Part shown: one piece after another, positions 26,501 through 41,500 of the stretch
Layout of the letters: every line of letters begins with the position of its first letter
Numbering within the stretch: position 1 is the stretch's first letter
Assembly: GCF_000764305.2 (NCBI RefSeq)
Contig: NW_025931949.1
Span: 806,001-870,000 of the forward strand
Direction of reading: 5' to 3'
DNA: 64,000 nt
From: Hyalella azteca
Taxonomy: Eukaryota > Arthropoda > Malacostraca > Amphipoda > Hyalellidae
Made by a program: the position numbers and the translations under genes
Notes under the pieces: model-generated
Told to the model about the DNA's origin: nothing
The model's database searches: none
The model's input: only the letters and a program-made list of their open reading frames with translations

Positions 26501-29500
26501 TAATATTAATCTATAATTGAAACTTGCTTTCGTTGAATATTTAGCAACATTAAAATTTTTAATGCAAGTTGAATGTGACGCTATGCAATGAAAGATGAAG
26601 ATTAATCGCTTGAACAGAACAGCTGATTAAAAAGTAGATAGAAAGTGCAAAAGAACCAGCAAGTAGGGCTTCTCAAGAACGTGACGTATGAGTGACATGT
26701 CCAGGTCTATTGTACGTACGCAAGAAGCCCCGCCTAGACATAACTAGCCACTAGCTCGTCCCTAGCTACAATGAGCTCTGAAACATGTTGCACAAATTGA
26801 ACTTAAAGGCTTTGCTGTGACGCGGCACTTTTCTTCACAACTCTATGAATAGCAACACTGCAGATAGCTTGCACAAACTAAAAAAAATATACGGGAACTC
26901 CACGTGATCGAACGCCGACAGGGTATTTGTGTATATAGCTATTATTTGGTCAAAATACATTCTCACAAAAGCATCCAAAAAACTAAGAATAGAGGACATA
27001 ATCGAAACCAAATTAATGTAACAAGAAGCTTAGTGTTCAATAAGTATTGAAAAAGAAACACGAGCTTTGAGCTTCGAACACAGCTTGCTGTGCGCGGTTT
27101 ACACTGCGGCATCAGTAGCTCCTTATGTTAGCATAAACACGTACGAGTGTGAGTGCCAATTTGCATAGAAATTGAGACGTTTTTCCAGCTAGTAGTTACT
27201 GAGCGGTAAGCAAAACACGCGAGTTTGTTTCACTATCACGGAACGTAAGAAAAAAAAAAACAACATAAGCGGGGCTATTAAGTGGGCGGCCAGAGCCTAG
27301 CGAGGTGTTGCATGTAAACATAGTGCCACAAATTTGCATATACCATAAACTTTAATCAAACAGCAGAAATGCGGCTTTGACGGAGATTTAAATAACAATG
27401 TTACGCTCAGAGACGAAATCTCTCAATAAGAACATGCATGGAGCAATGGAATGATGGATCAGCGTGTCGACGTGAATGAAATATTGAATGAAGATGCATT
27501 GAAATAATATTATGGCAGTGCTGATCTTATTCATAATACTACTAAGTTTGTGTATTGGAATTAAAGTGGTATCAAATATATGAAAGAATGCCATTTAAAT
27601 TAATTCCACATACTCGGTTTAAAGTTTTTAAATTTCACGAGCATTGAATAATAATTAATTTGATCAGCCTTACATTAAGCATCAATTTTCTGATTTAGAA
27701 TGCTCAGTCGCGGCCAAATTTTGGAGTAGATCGCCCTCAATAAGATTGATGAGCTCGATCAGTAATAGAGACTGCAACGCCTCCATACCAACAGCCTCGA
27801 TTGCCCTGAAATTACCAGTGGCGGCAGCTAATTACGGTCAATCACAGCCGCGAATCCCAGAATAAGTTGTTTGGCAAATCCATTGCCCATACTGCCCATT
27901 TTACTGCAATTGAAACAAATAAATTGGTTCTCAAGAATGCTGCAGAGTTTTCCGTGCAGCGGCATAATTACCCACGGAGACGGCCTTCAGCAGAGAACAT
28001 GCGATCAATTTGAGATAAGTCCAGCTGAGATTTCTGAGTAGCTTGTAATAAGATACATAAGGTGTCCAAACGCTCACCATAAAAGACGCTTCGCTTCATT
28101 TACCAATTATTATGAGAACATAATAAGTGTAGACAGAAACGAACAAAAACCAGGCAATGTGCCACATATAGAGCACCATCTGTTAAAACGATTCAATAGA
28201 ACAAAGGCAGCGAAATACAAACCAAATAGGATCTAATGCGTAAGAGTTTTTCAGCTAAAAACAGGATGCAATAGCTCGGTAACACGGATTTATCAGCTGA
28301 TTATACAATGCATAGGCGGTAGCGACAAAATACTTTATGTTATCCCACACGCTTTGCTTTTCACTCGCCTTTCTGTGGACAAATTGATATTTACTGCTGT
28401 GTTTTACCACTCGCAATGAAATAATTTATTACTTGAATTAATTATGAAAAGTCGCAAGCATAAGATAGGAAATAACTTTTACCCAAACAACTTTTTACAT
28501 AAAAAATCACGGCTAGTTGCGGATTATATAATTTATTATACATTCAACATTCAATATAATATCTCGCCCAATACGCCACTCAGTCGGCCACTGAGCCGAA
28601 TAAACAAAACACAGCACGACAAAGAGATTTAAATATTGCCGTACGTAAATCTGAGTGAAGTTTACGTAAGAGAAGTAAATAAATCTTTATGTTATAGCAG
28701 GCCCCTGCAGTGGACGGTACTTGTGGCAAAGAGCGATGGTGTGCAAGATTAGGCACTTGGCTTGTGGTGATTTTGGCCGCTTGTGAGCGCTAAGCTCTCG
28801 GTATCTCTTACTAATCGCGCGACCACACAAGCCGAGACAGAAACTTCTAGGCGAAGCGGAGTCAGAAACTCGTGTTAATCTGACCACTTCCAAGACAACA
28901 CATCTCATCGTCACTTGAACGTTGTAACGTAACATCATTGCAAGGCAATGTTGGAAAAATGTGGTGGAGTCAGTGCGACACTAGAGTGATTATTACCGGG
29001 AAGTGTTTTGCGGGAATGATATCACGAAAATTACTATTCATTCGATATTATTTAACAGACGTCGAGTATTTGATTCAATCGTAATATTTTGAAGCAGTAT
29101 TAGGATATATGGATAAGTAAACAGATAGAAACGCATATCCCTCATCTTCGAATCGCCATCAATAACGAATACTTGAAAGTCCGTGCCTTAACAAAATAGC
29201 CCAGAAATAAAAGGGATAAGATGAGCGAACACCTACACAAGTGCATATTAATCAAAAGTAATTTTTTATATCTCTCAAGTAGACAGCTAAAACTGATTAT
29301 CGAAACACAAATTTGCCATGAAAAATATAATGGCGCAACTGCTCATTGATTGTGGGCCAGCAGCAAGGAAAGATATCGGCAAGCAAATAATGCACGCCAG
29401 GCGATGGGTGAAACAATGAGTGTATCGCGAGCAGCGCTGAGAACAGAAGGCAATAACACGGCAGGGGCAACGCCGGCCTCCCGAGATGGTGTTGGATAGT

Positions 29501-32500
29501 GGGATGAGAGGCGGCGTAAGACAAGATCGTCTACCAGATACATGGATGCGCATCGCATCAACAGTCCCCATCACACACGTATCAAGAGTAGCTGCTTAAG
29601 AGTACACACGTATTGCTGCCGAGGGGACAACTATAAGAAATATTCAAGATAGTCTAAGATGAATTTCAAAAGATTCAAGGCATACTTCACTTCAATATTA
29701 GGAAAATAAATTAGCACACAACGAATATGTAATCACGTAAGAAGATTTAGAAAAATTATGAAATACGCAAGGATTGGATGGGCACAAGAAGAAAATCTCA
29801 GAAGTGGTTCACAAGGACATGGAGGTGTCATCTGGTCTTAACAACTTGGTCAATTCTCCAACAAAATTTAGAGTCGCCCCAGCTTCTGGTAATCCAAATC
29901 AGAAGCTGCCGCGTCTGTAAATTTTCACTGAGTTATTCTGAAGAAGTTGCAGATGAAAGAGTTGCAGAAGTTGCAGAATTGTGCGCAGGTGAGGGTGAGG
30001 CTCGAGCAGGTGAGATGGAGCGCACATCTCGACCATGCGGGCACATGTGCTAGGATGCGACGTACACTATGTGGCTGGACAGTAAAGGAGCGTCGCCGCA
30101 ATATTCTTCTAAGATTTGCAAAAAAGACATCGTAACAAAGACTTGCACTCGAGCTCGGCAGTGCAGCGGTACAATAACATTACTCGAGGTAACTGTCATC
30201 ATATCGATATTAATAAAAATGAAACATCAAAGCATGTGACATCCGCCACAGCACAAGTCAAGCCCCCGTAGCACGCGCCACGACAGCACAGCAAGCGTTA
30301 CGACGGCACGGCACGAGTGACGCTGCCATTGCATGCGTCACAACCTCACAGCACGCGTCACAATACCACAGCGCGCGTCTCGACGCCACAGCACGCCCCC
30401 CGACAACTCAGCACGCGTCACTACGACACAGCACACATCTCTACGCCACAGCAAGCGTCACGCAGCCACAGCACGCGTCACTACGACACAGCACGCGTCA
30501 CACAGCCACAGCACGCGTCACTACGACACAGCACGCGTCACACAGCCACAGCACGCTTTGCCCCGCGTCCCAAGTGTTCAGCACACAAATGCAGTGACGC
30601 GCGACATAATAACATGTCACGGTCCAAGTAGCGCGACATTAAACAACGTGACCGTAATCGAGCCCACTGAGGGCAGACAAGTTTTAATAACCACCAGCTG
30701 GCCTCGGATGCTCCCCCTCTTGTCAGCTCCATGTCCAGCAACCAGCACGACGACTGGCACAATAATCAGTTCATTTGCAGTGACGGTAGAATTATACTCG
30801 GAATTGCCACGCACTTTTCGTTTGTGATCTCAAAAGGTTACATATCGTTAACAAAGTGCAAATTATTTTAATTGATATTTCTTCAATTATTTGTAGGAAA
30901 ACAAAGAGAAACGAAGAACAAAACGCTTCCAGAATAATTGATGAGCATAACTACAATATGAATTGAACTCACAACGCATCTGAAGACAATTGTCTTCACA
31001 TGTGCTTTGTTTACACATGTACAAATCTTCAAAAAAATAAATCCGAGAGCCAAGGCTTCTTAGAACACATGTTTTACAACATGAGAGACACGTGAACCAT
31101 TCATTTGTACAGTGATCGAGTAAATGTCACGGATGACTGTGGTGAAAATAGACGATTTATTTAGACGGGTATAAACATACACGGCCCTCATGACGCCGAT
31201 GATGAGAGATGAAATTAATAGGATGTGCGGGCCTCCGACCAACTTACCACATGACACAATGTTAGGATGGCCACGTAGCTGGTCGCTCCATCTGTCTCCT
31301 TAAAAATATTATTCATCTCATCATGTCAGGCCAAACATATGCCGCGGAGTCAGCTGGTCAAATTTATTAGACACATTAAACAGGCCTTTTTTTTTGTTTG
31401 GCTGAAACAATCAATTTGCAGTAAAATTATTAGATAATCATAGAACAGTTATTGAAAAAAGCCATGGCTAATTTGGCGATAAATTTGATACACAAGATCA
31501 AACATGTAGATGATCCATGCTTGAATACGCATGAAGTATTTCACAACACGTTGTGTTGGCAGGGATTTATCACCGAGTTGTGACGTCAATATAATATTAA
31601 ATAAATATAATCTTATAACAAAGAAGAACAGTAATGGCAGGCGCAGCACGTGATCGGCGCAGGTGCTCAAGGCTTCACCTGTACCCGCATCTTCTAAGTG
31701 AGGAAATTTGTTCATCTTTTTATCCTCTTGTTCTCCAATTGCAAGCTGTGACGCGACGGCCTAACTCATATACGAACCTTTGTAAACGCTATGAAAATTA
31801 ATGAAAGAGGAAAAATAAGTCTTAATTAAGTCTGTTCGTAATTAATAAATTACGAACAGAATCGAGAATCTGAGCCGCATTTCTATTGATTTCGACAGAA
31901 AAACTATTGGTCAATTTTAAAACTTCAAAATAAAACGTTGCTGTTAAATCTCAAACGGAACATACGCCAAATTTTCCATCTGAAACGAAATTCGAAGAAT
32001 TGATGGAGTAAGATGCAGGATTCAAGAGGACAAACTATTTGTGTTTCCAACAATAACCCGAAAATACTAAATCAGTATAAATACTATCTATGCAGCCGAC
32101 GGTTGCCCAATAACGACACTGTATTAGCAGCAATAATATTATATTCCGCGAATTAAATGCGTTGAATGCAAAAGTGTAATATAATTCAACGCGCAAAAGA
32201 TCCGACTGAGGAGAATTAGCGAGCATCTATTCGGAACACATTTGAGACAGAATTTGAATCGAAGGCTGAGGGTTCTTTGAGTTGCCTATGCTAGTCGCCT
32301 GTATAACACCCATCATGTGATAAGCCAACAGGCAGCAGCACTGATCTCACATAAAAGATTACGAGATAAAAAATTTTGGCTTCCAACGCATCGAATTCTG
32401 AAAAATTGTGTCGTTCACGGAAAAAATAATAAAAAATAAATGTAGGATAGCAACAGTCATTAGAGATTGATATACAGTAACAATGGAATGATACTAAACG

Positions 32501-35500
32501 TGGTGTGGCAAGCGACAGTGTGGTATTATTCAGCGATCATAAAAAATTTACGGTCTCCCATACTATCACACACTATAGACGTTGCGTACGACGAGCGCCA
32601 CACAAGCAAGTCAATGAGCCGGCAGAAGCAGGTTTTTCGCAAGTCTCCAAGTAAGGTCGACCGCCACTACCTCCATTAGGTCGCTACTCATAAGCCAATA
32701 ATCGCGTCTAGAAATACTCGCGAGCAAAAAAGAACAAATCTCGGCTGCAGTGATTGAACCTGTTTGCTGGGCCAGGCTAGGCGAGCAGGCCAAGCAGAAC
32801 AACAACTGCATGGCACTGCCAAGCAAGACGCAGGTCACACCGACAACGCATGATGGCAAACGAGCTCTACTCGAGACAAAATTTTATTCAATTTAAGATC
32901 GGAGGATAATGATGCATACAATCGTTCTAAGGAAGAGAAATTATCCAAAATATGAGAATATACCAACGAAAAGTGGGATCTATTCTGCCACTTATGAGCA
33001 CCGTGAGGGATATCAAATGACGTTAGTGGAATGCCATCAAAAATGCTCGTCAGGCAAATATCAAAAATACATTGAGCGAAAATTAGAGGAATTTGCATTA
33101 GTCCATTGACTAATGCTAGAATTTGTAAGACTTAAAGTTTTTTATGGTGCTTGGTGATAATCATAAAAGTGATAAAACTTTAAGGCACACGTGTAGAACA
33201 TGCGAACGTTGGTCTTTCCTAAGACTTTAGTGTTCTCGAATATGGGAAGTCTGTGAGTGCCAAAGTGAACGAGAAATGCAAGCAGAGCGGGTGCTTGTTT
33301 TTAAAGTTGAAAGCGGCGGTGCCATAGAAGGAGCACCAAACAAGTTACGGGCGGCGCTCCATGCAGTAACAGCACCAGACTCCTCACGATCAATTAATAA
33401 GAGGAAGAAAAATTTCACCTGCTCCACCAGGTACTATCATTTTTAGGACGTGCATAGCCACATCCACGGTAAAATCCGTAGATTGAAAAATTATACGCAT
33501 GAATTACAATCTAATCTATAAATTAAATTCCAGGAAAAGTTGAATGAAAATTACACTAAAAATTTTCAACAGAATCAATAATTGTCCGTTAAATTTCAAC
33601 AATTTTACAGCAATCCCTTGAGCAAATACCACACTAACTAATGAAATTTAAAGGGAATCTAATTAATCGCATATCTCGCGTGTAATACGTACTGAATGTC
33701 CGCGAATTGTTATTCTTCGAAGTTGCGGAGACTATCAAGGACGAGGCAAAGAAGATGACATAGCTGAAGAGGGAGTAACTTTAAGCGTTATAAGGATAGG
33801 ACTCAAGCAACAAGAGGGCGTGAGTGCGTCGTAATGTTTAGCAAGCAGAGGTAAATCTCAGCAAGCAACCGACGCTGCTGGATACAAACAGGGGCGGACA
33901 GACATAAGCGATAGCAGGAAACTTGAACTTGGCTCAACTTTTTGAATATATAAACATTCCGAGCCGTGCAGATATTAACTCGTGTATGACGCAAGCACTG
34001 CACTCAAACACAAAAATTGTGAGCTTGATAAGTACTTAATTTTTGAGCCTATCTACAGGTGTAGATTTACCTGTATAATTAGGAAATATTTTAATTGATG
34101 GGCTAGTTTCACTACCATTAAAGAGTATTTCACTACCACACACTACCTAGTTTTACTACAAAGCCTGGGCTTGAGCTGCAAAAGCTTTCAATGTACTTAT
34201 ATCGTATACAAGGGAGAGCATTAGAAGAACTTCTATTGCGTGACATTAACACCAAGAATGCGTTGACTCATCTCGTACAGATAAATATGAATGAAGTAAT
34301 CAAGAGCCTTCACATTGACGCATTCAAATCGCGAGAACTATAACAACGATTCAGCTTGCTCTTTCTTGCAAGTAATTATTTTTCCTTATCAGATTCTACA
34401 GGTTATGAGAACCAGCAGCCAAAATATGCATGATAAAGATGTAGCTCTGTAACATGATTCATTTTAAAGCTCATTTACTTCACTTCGCTATCTAATTAGC
34501 TCGGTAGCAGCCGCTATCCAATTAACACAGGTGATCTCGCTGCAGGCCGAGCAGACATTTTACGAAATCCCAGGCACCATGAATTTTCATGAAAGTGGAA
34601 TAAGAACAGTTCAGGAGCATCATTTCCACTGTTAACAAGGCGAGTTTTAAGACCACAGAAATTACTTTAAACATCCTCAAATTACAAAATTGTACAAAGA
34701 GACCCGTTTGATAGATGGCGTTTTGTTTGATCAGAAGATGGTGATTCATCAAATTGATTTCACTCTAATTTTCCACTTATATATGAATCTATATTATATA
34801 TTATATGAATTATTATATGAATCTTATATTATATAAAATTATATATGAATCATTCATAAAATTTCAAAAGTCGAGTTTAGGAGTTTAGCAATTTTTCTAT
34901 AACCGTCCCAAGTACCAAAACGTAAAGCTAGAACTCAAATCTCGGCATAGGGGCGTTCGTAGTCTAATAATCAAGAGTACTCTCGAGAACAAGTTCACCC
35001 CCCAAAGTGAGGCAGGGGGGCGACGCTCCTCCCCCGTTACATGCGTCCTCCCACCCGACCGCAGCCACCTCAGGCCTGCACTGATTTCTGTCCTTGAGCC
35101 ACTGGCAAAAATAACGAGAAATCTGAGAAAAGTTAACCCCCATCGTCTGCTGCAACCGGAGACCACAAGGGCGGCCTTACTCCTTCAGGCACACTCGTGC
35201 TACTTCTTCATTTTATGATCTATCTGAAACTGGGACCGAAGAAACTTTTTACGCCCGATCAACCATCTCCATCTTATAAAACAACTAATTTAACACAATA
35301 AATCTAAAACGTTTCCAAGATCATACCTTTTCCTCATATTTCCCATTCAATAGCCATGAGAGTAGCAAGCAATCATATATAAGGCTTCTCGTCCACAAAC
35401 AATCATACAAATTCTAGGAACCGCGCGCCATGTGCACGGTTGGTTTTGTAACGCATCCTTAAAGTTAGACAGATTTTAATCAATGTTTTTGTACAGAAGA

Positions 35501-38500
35501 TAATCTTCTTTGATCAAAGGAAGAGAAAACAGCGCCGCGGTAAAACTATTATAAAGGTTGAAAATTTCTTCGAAGATGTCGGCACTTAAGAAATCTCATT
35601 CAAAATGGGCAAACATTCTACCGAAGCTATATTTAGAATCAATAAAAACGTTTATTTTCCGCGGAGGAACCAAAAAATTGTAAAGTTTAACAAGTTGAGC
35701 AAATGATTTTCAAACGAAGTCCTTCAAGGGTACTCTGAATCTCATTAAAATTTATAAACCAGTCGTAAGCATCTCGTGGCGGTCCACACGAAGTCTGCGG
35801 TCGGGAACGGACATTAGTAGACAGAGGCAACTTTATAAGCACGAACCTGATGTGAATAACCTTCAGCACTTGAATACAAGGACGAAGATTGCAGAGTTAA
35901 GATGCTTGAAGACAGATAAGTTTCTGTTCTCAAACTCGTGCTTAGTGTTTAGGATCGGGAAAGAATGACAAGATGAAAAATATCTACGAATCCTTCACAG
36001 GCGCGATTCTTGAAAGTACTATTCTTACACGCCGTATTAAAATAACCTTACTTCAGCGTTTAACACAGCACGAGTGCTGATCTGCGTTCGAATTAAACAA
36101 AATATCATATCGTAATTTCAAATAATTGCCCTCACAAAATAACCAATAACTCACTAGTCAAATGTCATGAGGGAATTATTTCAAAGAAGGGAACTTCAAC
36201 GCCCGCTCTGTAATGATCTACACGAATGCCTTGTGCAGTCAACTTACGTTGAATTTTATCCACTTCATTAATGAAAGGCACTCGTACAAAAAATATTCGA
36301 TTTAAAGACCTACTTGTTTAGTGCTAAAAAAATTGTAAAACTGTTTTAAATTTAGGATCAGTGAATGCACCATAATTAAGCAGACGAAAAAATAGCATTT
36401 GAAATCTGACCGAAAACGTTGTGACTTAGAGTGTAAATATATTTGCACTTATTATAATTCTTAATTATTAAATTCACACAAAAACAGACTGATTGCAGAG
36501 GCAAGCTAGCAAGATTTATTGAGAGGACGAACTTATCTTGCAAAGCGGCATCACAGCCTCTTCAGTTTATACGATCTTAATAATAGTGTAGTGCGCGCTG
36601 CATCAATGTACCAGCACATCACGCTGCGATCGTTTCAATGTTCATTTCCAGCTCACAATTATCGGCTAATTGAAGGCATAAAGATAATGGATAAGAAGAG
36701 CCATAAAGCCTGATCAACGAGCAGCAATGACAGCTCTGTAGTCCGCAGATTACCGATACTGAGCAGCATGACCAAACTACAGAGGTGATCATTCTCAACA
36801 CAAGAGACATCAAATAAAGGCCGGGACATGGATGAGTTATAAAGTGAGCAACAGAGATTTTCTTGATCCCATTTCATCTTGAAGTGTGTAATACTAGTAT
36901 CGGGGTACATATTCATCATACCTTTGCATGTGTAGTGGACAGGCAAAATCTAAAATGGAAAATATTTCCCAGAAAACTTCATGGGCAGTCCGAACGTACA
37001 TGGATAAGATATTTATAACACGCTCCAAGTATTATCATATAAAACAGAAATCATCAGTTTCGAGTTGTGCACTTCACACTCGAAGCCATAAGCGGTCCTC
37101 CAGTAGAAAGCAATACAGAGTATTGACTCAACCGAGTTTTCTGATACTCGCAAGTAATGAGGCCGAGCCACAGATGAGAGGACCTAAACCGCTCCTTAAC
37201 CAATAAGCAAGAGAATACGATTTTTAAGTAGCCACGGCGATGCGGTCAAATTTTTGTTACTAACAAATGTGCGCGCAGCAGTAAGAACTCACATGTACAA
37301 GCCAAGCATATTCATGGAAAGTGAAGCAAGTATAGCTTATTAGAAAAACAGGGCGTATGAAGCGACTTTCATTTCGAAACAAAAATTAACGGATGATATC
37401 ATGTAATTCCATTTGAATTGTGATCAAAGAAACGTAGAAGAGGAGTAGGATTCTAAACGCGATGTGCACCGTAACACGCAAATTAACTAGCATAGTACAT
37501 TTATACTGAGAATCCCTGCTACATTAAGTGGCATTTTGAAATTCTAGTCCCGAGAGCCGCCAAGAAACAATCTAGAGACTTCGGCTCACATGTAGCCCAG
37601 TGAGATGGAAGGTTGGCGAGGCAATCAATTCGTGTCCCAAGAAATCTAATCACATCAGAACAGCGCAGTCTGACTCTGCATTAGAAGACAAAACAAGGCT
37701 TCTTGTAGCCATCATCTCAAGCCCCATAATAACTAAAATACAATATTTACACTCAACCTTACGGTGAGGAGTCAACAATGTTTTAAATTGAGATGATACG
37801 AACACATCTCCGACATTAAAAAGGTAATAGATAGAAGAGGTTGCTATTAACTAACAAAATTTCTCAAGGATTTAGCTTGAATAAAATTAGCTTAATGTTC
37901 ATTATGAGCAATTTAGAAACTAATATGCTTAATAAAACACTCGAAGATGCGATTAACGGTAGGCAGGGAAGCAAGTAAGCGAGTTGCTGGTAGCAAGCAT
38001 TAGGCGTCAAAAGGTTTCAATAATATGTACATGGCGCCCGGGTAGTGATAGCTGCTGCTGTGCGGGAGCCTCGGGCACAAATCTCAGCAAGAGGGACCGG
38101 TTTGGTGCGATGCAGCGCGAGGGTGGGGGAGACATCCACCAGCTGAGGTGGAGGTGTCGGGTGAAGCAAGGTAGTGGGTTTACCCACGAGCCAAGCCGAG
38201 ATGAAACTTTTGAGAGAGTGACAGCCAAAGCTAGCAGTGGAAAAGCGGGTAAAGAAGAGGGCAAAGAAAAGGCGTAAATCATGAGTGATTCACACCAGGT
38301 ATACTAAGTGAAGAACAGACTAGAACGAGGTATATACGAGAATATCGCTTATATTGTAAGGACTAACTATGAATATCGATGGAATGCATGAATTAAACCC
38401 ACTAACACTAACAGTCAAGCTCCATGACTATGGAAACATCATTTGAGGCAACTGTGAAACTTTTAGCGATCCAAAATGGCTTCCAAAAAACATCTCTCAA

Positions 38501-41500
38501 ATATACCATGATCTAATTTACCAACATCGAAAACTTTCGGGCTGTTTAACCAGTTTTGAAGTTATTTACGAACGAGAGAGTAAGGAATTGCAGTAACGAA
38601 CCCTCCTCCAGATGGAACTATAGACAACAGGGGCACAATTGAACGCCGTAAAAACTCTGGGCAGGCGCGTCATGTGTTTGCTTAAGACCAAAGTGAAGGA
38701 ACGCAACGAAGAGCAAACAACTCCAGCGGAGGGCAAGCATAAGTGAGCGTTGCTTTGCAGGGGGACCAACGGCTGCAAGCAAGACACAAGTGCTGCAAGC
38801 AAGACACAAGTGCTGCAAGCAAGACACAAGTGCTGCAAGCAAGACACAAGTGCTGCAAGCAAGACGCTGCAGTAGGCCGAGAGTTGCGGTCACTTCAAGA
38901 TTATGAATAATTAACAAAAATTACGGACAAGCACTGATAAATGGATCATATAGATTCCTAAAGCCTAGTACTAGAAACGAGCTTTTTAAATTATAAGGAG
39001 GATATTGGATTAAAATGAAGTTAAATACCAATATATTAGCGTCATTATTCCAAGCAGATTTATCCAAAATCTATTAACTAAAAATTTGCCTCCAATTCAA
39101 ACAAGAGAATATTATTAGCGATCCTAAATTTCACGAATAAAATGAAATTATATTCAAAGAATAAACCGCAACTTTCTCAAAAATAAAGAACCAGTTCAAG
39201 AGCATGTTATTTTTAATTCATTCACAATAATATTTCATCGGTCCCTCCGTAACCCGGAATATGAGCATGTGGACGGTTCCAGTTGAAGGTTTCTATTACG
39301 AAGCGCCGAGGCCAGCTCATGAGCTCCAAAACAATCAAGCTGTCAGTTCTGTAGCGCAATGACGGCCCAAAAGTAGCAATTGTAGCGTCCTTCTTAGAAG
39401 TGCAGCGTTGGCAGGCAAGCGAAGAAGCATGGCCGTATTGGCGTAAGTGGTGGCGGTCAAAAGCGCATATTACAGTACCCGTGAAAAATAGCCAAACTAC
39501 GGGCTGATGAGTATCGCGTAAGAGACCTACAAATTACACTGCTGTACGGGTAGAAGCAACATCAATAGCTCGACACTCGCAGATCATGGGCGCGAAATCA
39601 TCGTCTAAGAAACCGAGCAAAAAGTGTCGTTGCAGCTATGGTGTGAGCAGCGGCAACTGGCCTTGGCAAATACGACCAATTTGATTGTAATCGCGATGAA
39701 AGATGACTATACTTGGCTTCCCGCAGTCCTAATTTAATTACATTCTCTTCATGACATGCCATAGTAGAGAAGCATGAATCAGATCGAATTTACAAAAGAA
39801 TATGTGAGAAATGTGATGCCGTATTAAATCAAGAGGTGGTTTCTGTGCACGTTAAAGTGTTTCATTGAGGAATTGTCAGAATATGCGGTTCACGAAATGA
39901 CTAATATTTATCAGCACATATGCAAAAGTTAAACGTCAAAAATTAACGCAAAGGTGAGCTATTCATTCGATAATAAACCGAAGTTAAAATAGAAATAAGA
40001 AATTAACAGAAAATAAATAGTAATTGATGTCAAAATTGTAAAAAATTACTAGAAAGAATCGCATTTGATTGAAAACTGATACAGATACCGAAAACCGATT
40101 TGTCTGGCAAAAAAAATGAAATCTGAAGTCAAATGCTCAAATCGAACTATAAAACACCAAGAAAAATCTGCAAACGACATACTTCCCTCGTCCATTCCCG
40201 TAAGTTTGGATTAAACTGGGATAGATAGAACTCGATCAGCCCCCTTACAAAATTGCCCATGCCAACGGAATATGGCTGACTTCCCATCTTGCGAGGACTC
40301 TTGAACTTCATGCGATTCTTTAGTTCGACAACGCAACCAATTTTCGTGCTTCATTACACGCACAAAGGTTGGCTTGAACAGGATAAATGTCGATACGGAT
40401 GGATGTAACACATCGGCAAATTCATGCGTTTCTTAAGGGCATTCAAGCAATAGATTAATATCGATATCCGATAAACCAGAAATGGTCGTTAGTGGCCAGA
40501 GAAACGTGTCATGGTTACATTTGATAAGCGTCCACTTCCCTACGACTTAAAAATGCCGCACATTTGCCCATTTATGCCAAAGAAATTCGCGATTGATCCG
40601 TAGCCTTCCAAAATGCCAACGCCGAATATGAACACAAATTGTTAATAAAATCTTAGTTACAATGGTTCCAAAGCCACACAAAATAAATCCTATATACTCT
40701 AATAAAATTTAGAGTCGCCCCAGCTTCTGGTAATCCAAATCAGAAGCTGCCGCGTCTGTAGATTTTCACAGGGTAGTATATGAACAGTCGAATCAATACC
40801 AAGTGAAGTACAACACAGGTTGCGTGGTGGGATTAGATATTTAGCGCACATTTATAGGACAACAAAAATAAACACTAGAGAAATTAATAGCAGTGAGATG
40901 AGCGAGGTAAGACGCGCGTACTCTAATTCAAGAAGTGCGCGGCATGTAAGATCATGGCGGAAACTAAATAAGAAATTTGTATGTACATTATACCGAAGAT
41001 TGGAAACAGGGAGAGAGAGGCAGCCGTACGGGGGTGAATAAGATTAACGGCGAAACCACTAACAAATTTCAAATTTTGGATGGATATCTAGTGATTAAAA
41101 AATACATTTAAATAAAATGGAATTAAAAAACCAAAATGAATAGTTAGGAATACTAAATCCTGAGAATAGCAATCGAATTTTTGGTGACACTTTTAAGGAA
41201 ATAAAATAAACTTGAACACAACATGAAAGCGAATTTGAATAAACATTGTAGAAAACTCGCACCAGAGAAGCTACGAAATACGAGAAAGGTCGCGTGAATG
41301 AGAAATTACCAGAAAATCGTGTACTCAATAAAGCATGAAACTTGAATTGCAGTCGAAAGCAAGGTAAAATTTTTATAGGATTATTCAATGGACAGAAATA
41401 GTTTAGAAAAGCCCGATGAAAAACAAACACAAATTTTTCCTACTAAATTATTCCAAAATTCTAAACAAAATTAGAAAGAATCCAGTCGCATTATAGTGCT

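Noticed and set aside
30085..30110. Glu-Glu-Tyr-Cys coding string on the minus strand considered as the missing claw exon
   Set aside because: Preceded by an acceptor-like sequence, but the following residues (GDAPLLSSH) do not resemble the claw and no donor gives the needed phase.
30240..30560. CRISPR-like regular repeats
   Set aside because: There are no unique spacers; units are contiguous and the genome is eukaryotic.
30317..30827. Overlapping plus-strand frames of 104 and 164 codons
   Set aside because: Translate a 20-bp minisatellite in different frames.
33227..33427. 66-codon minus frame with acceptor-like upstream sequence in the FIP200 intron
   Set aside because: No similarity to FIP200 and no suitable donor; cannot be told from a chance frame.
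38566..38917. 98-99 codon minus-strand frames with LACSTCVLLAALVSC repeats
   Set aside because: Generated by the 20-bp minisatellite at 38771-38865.
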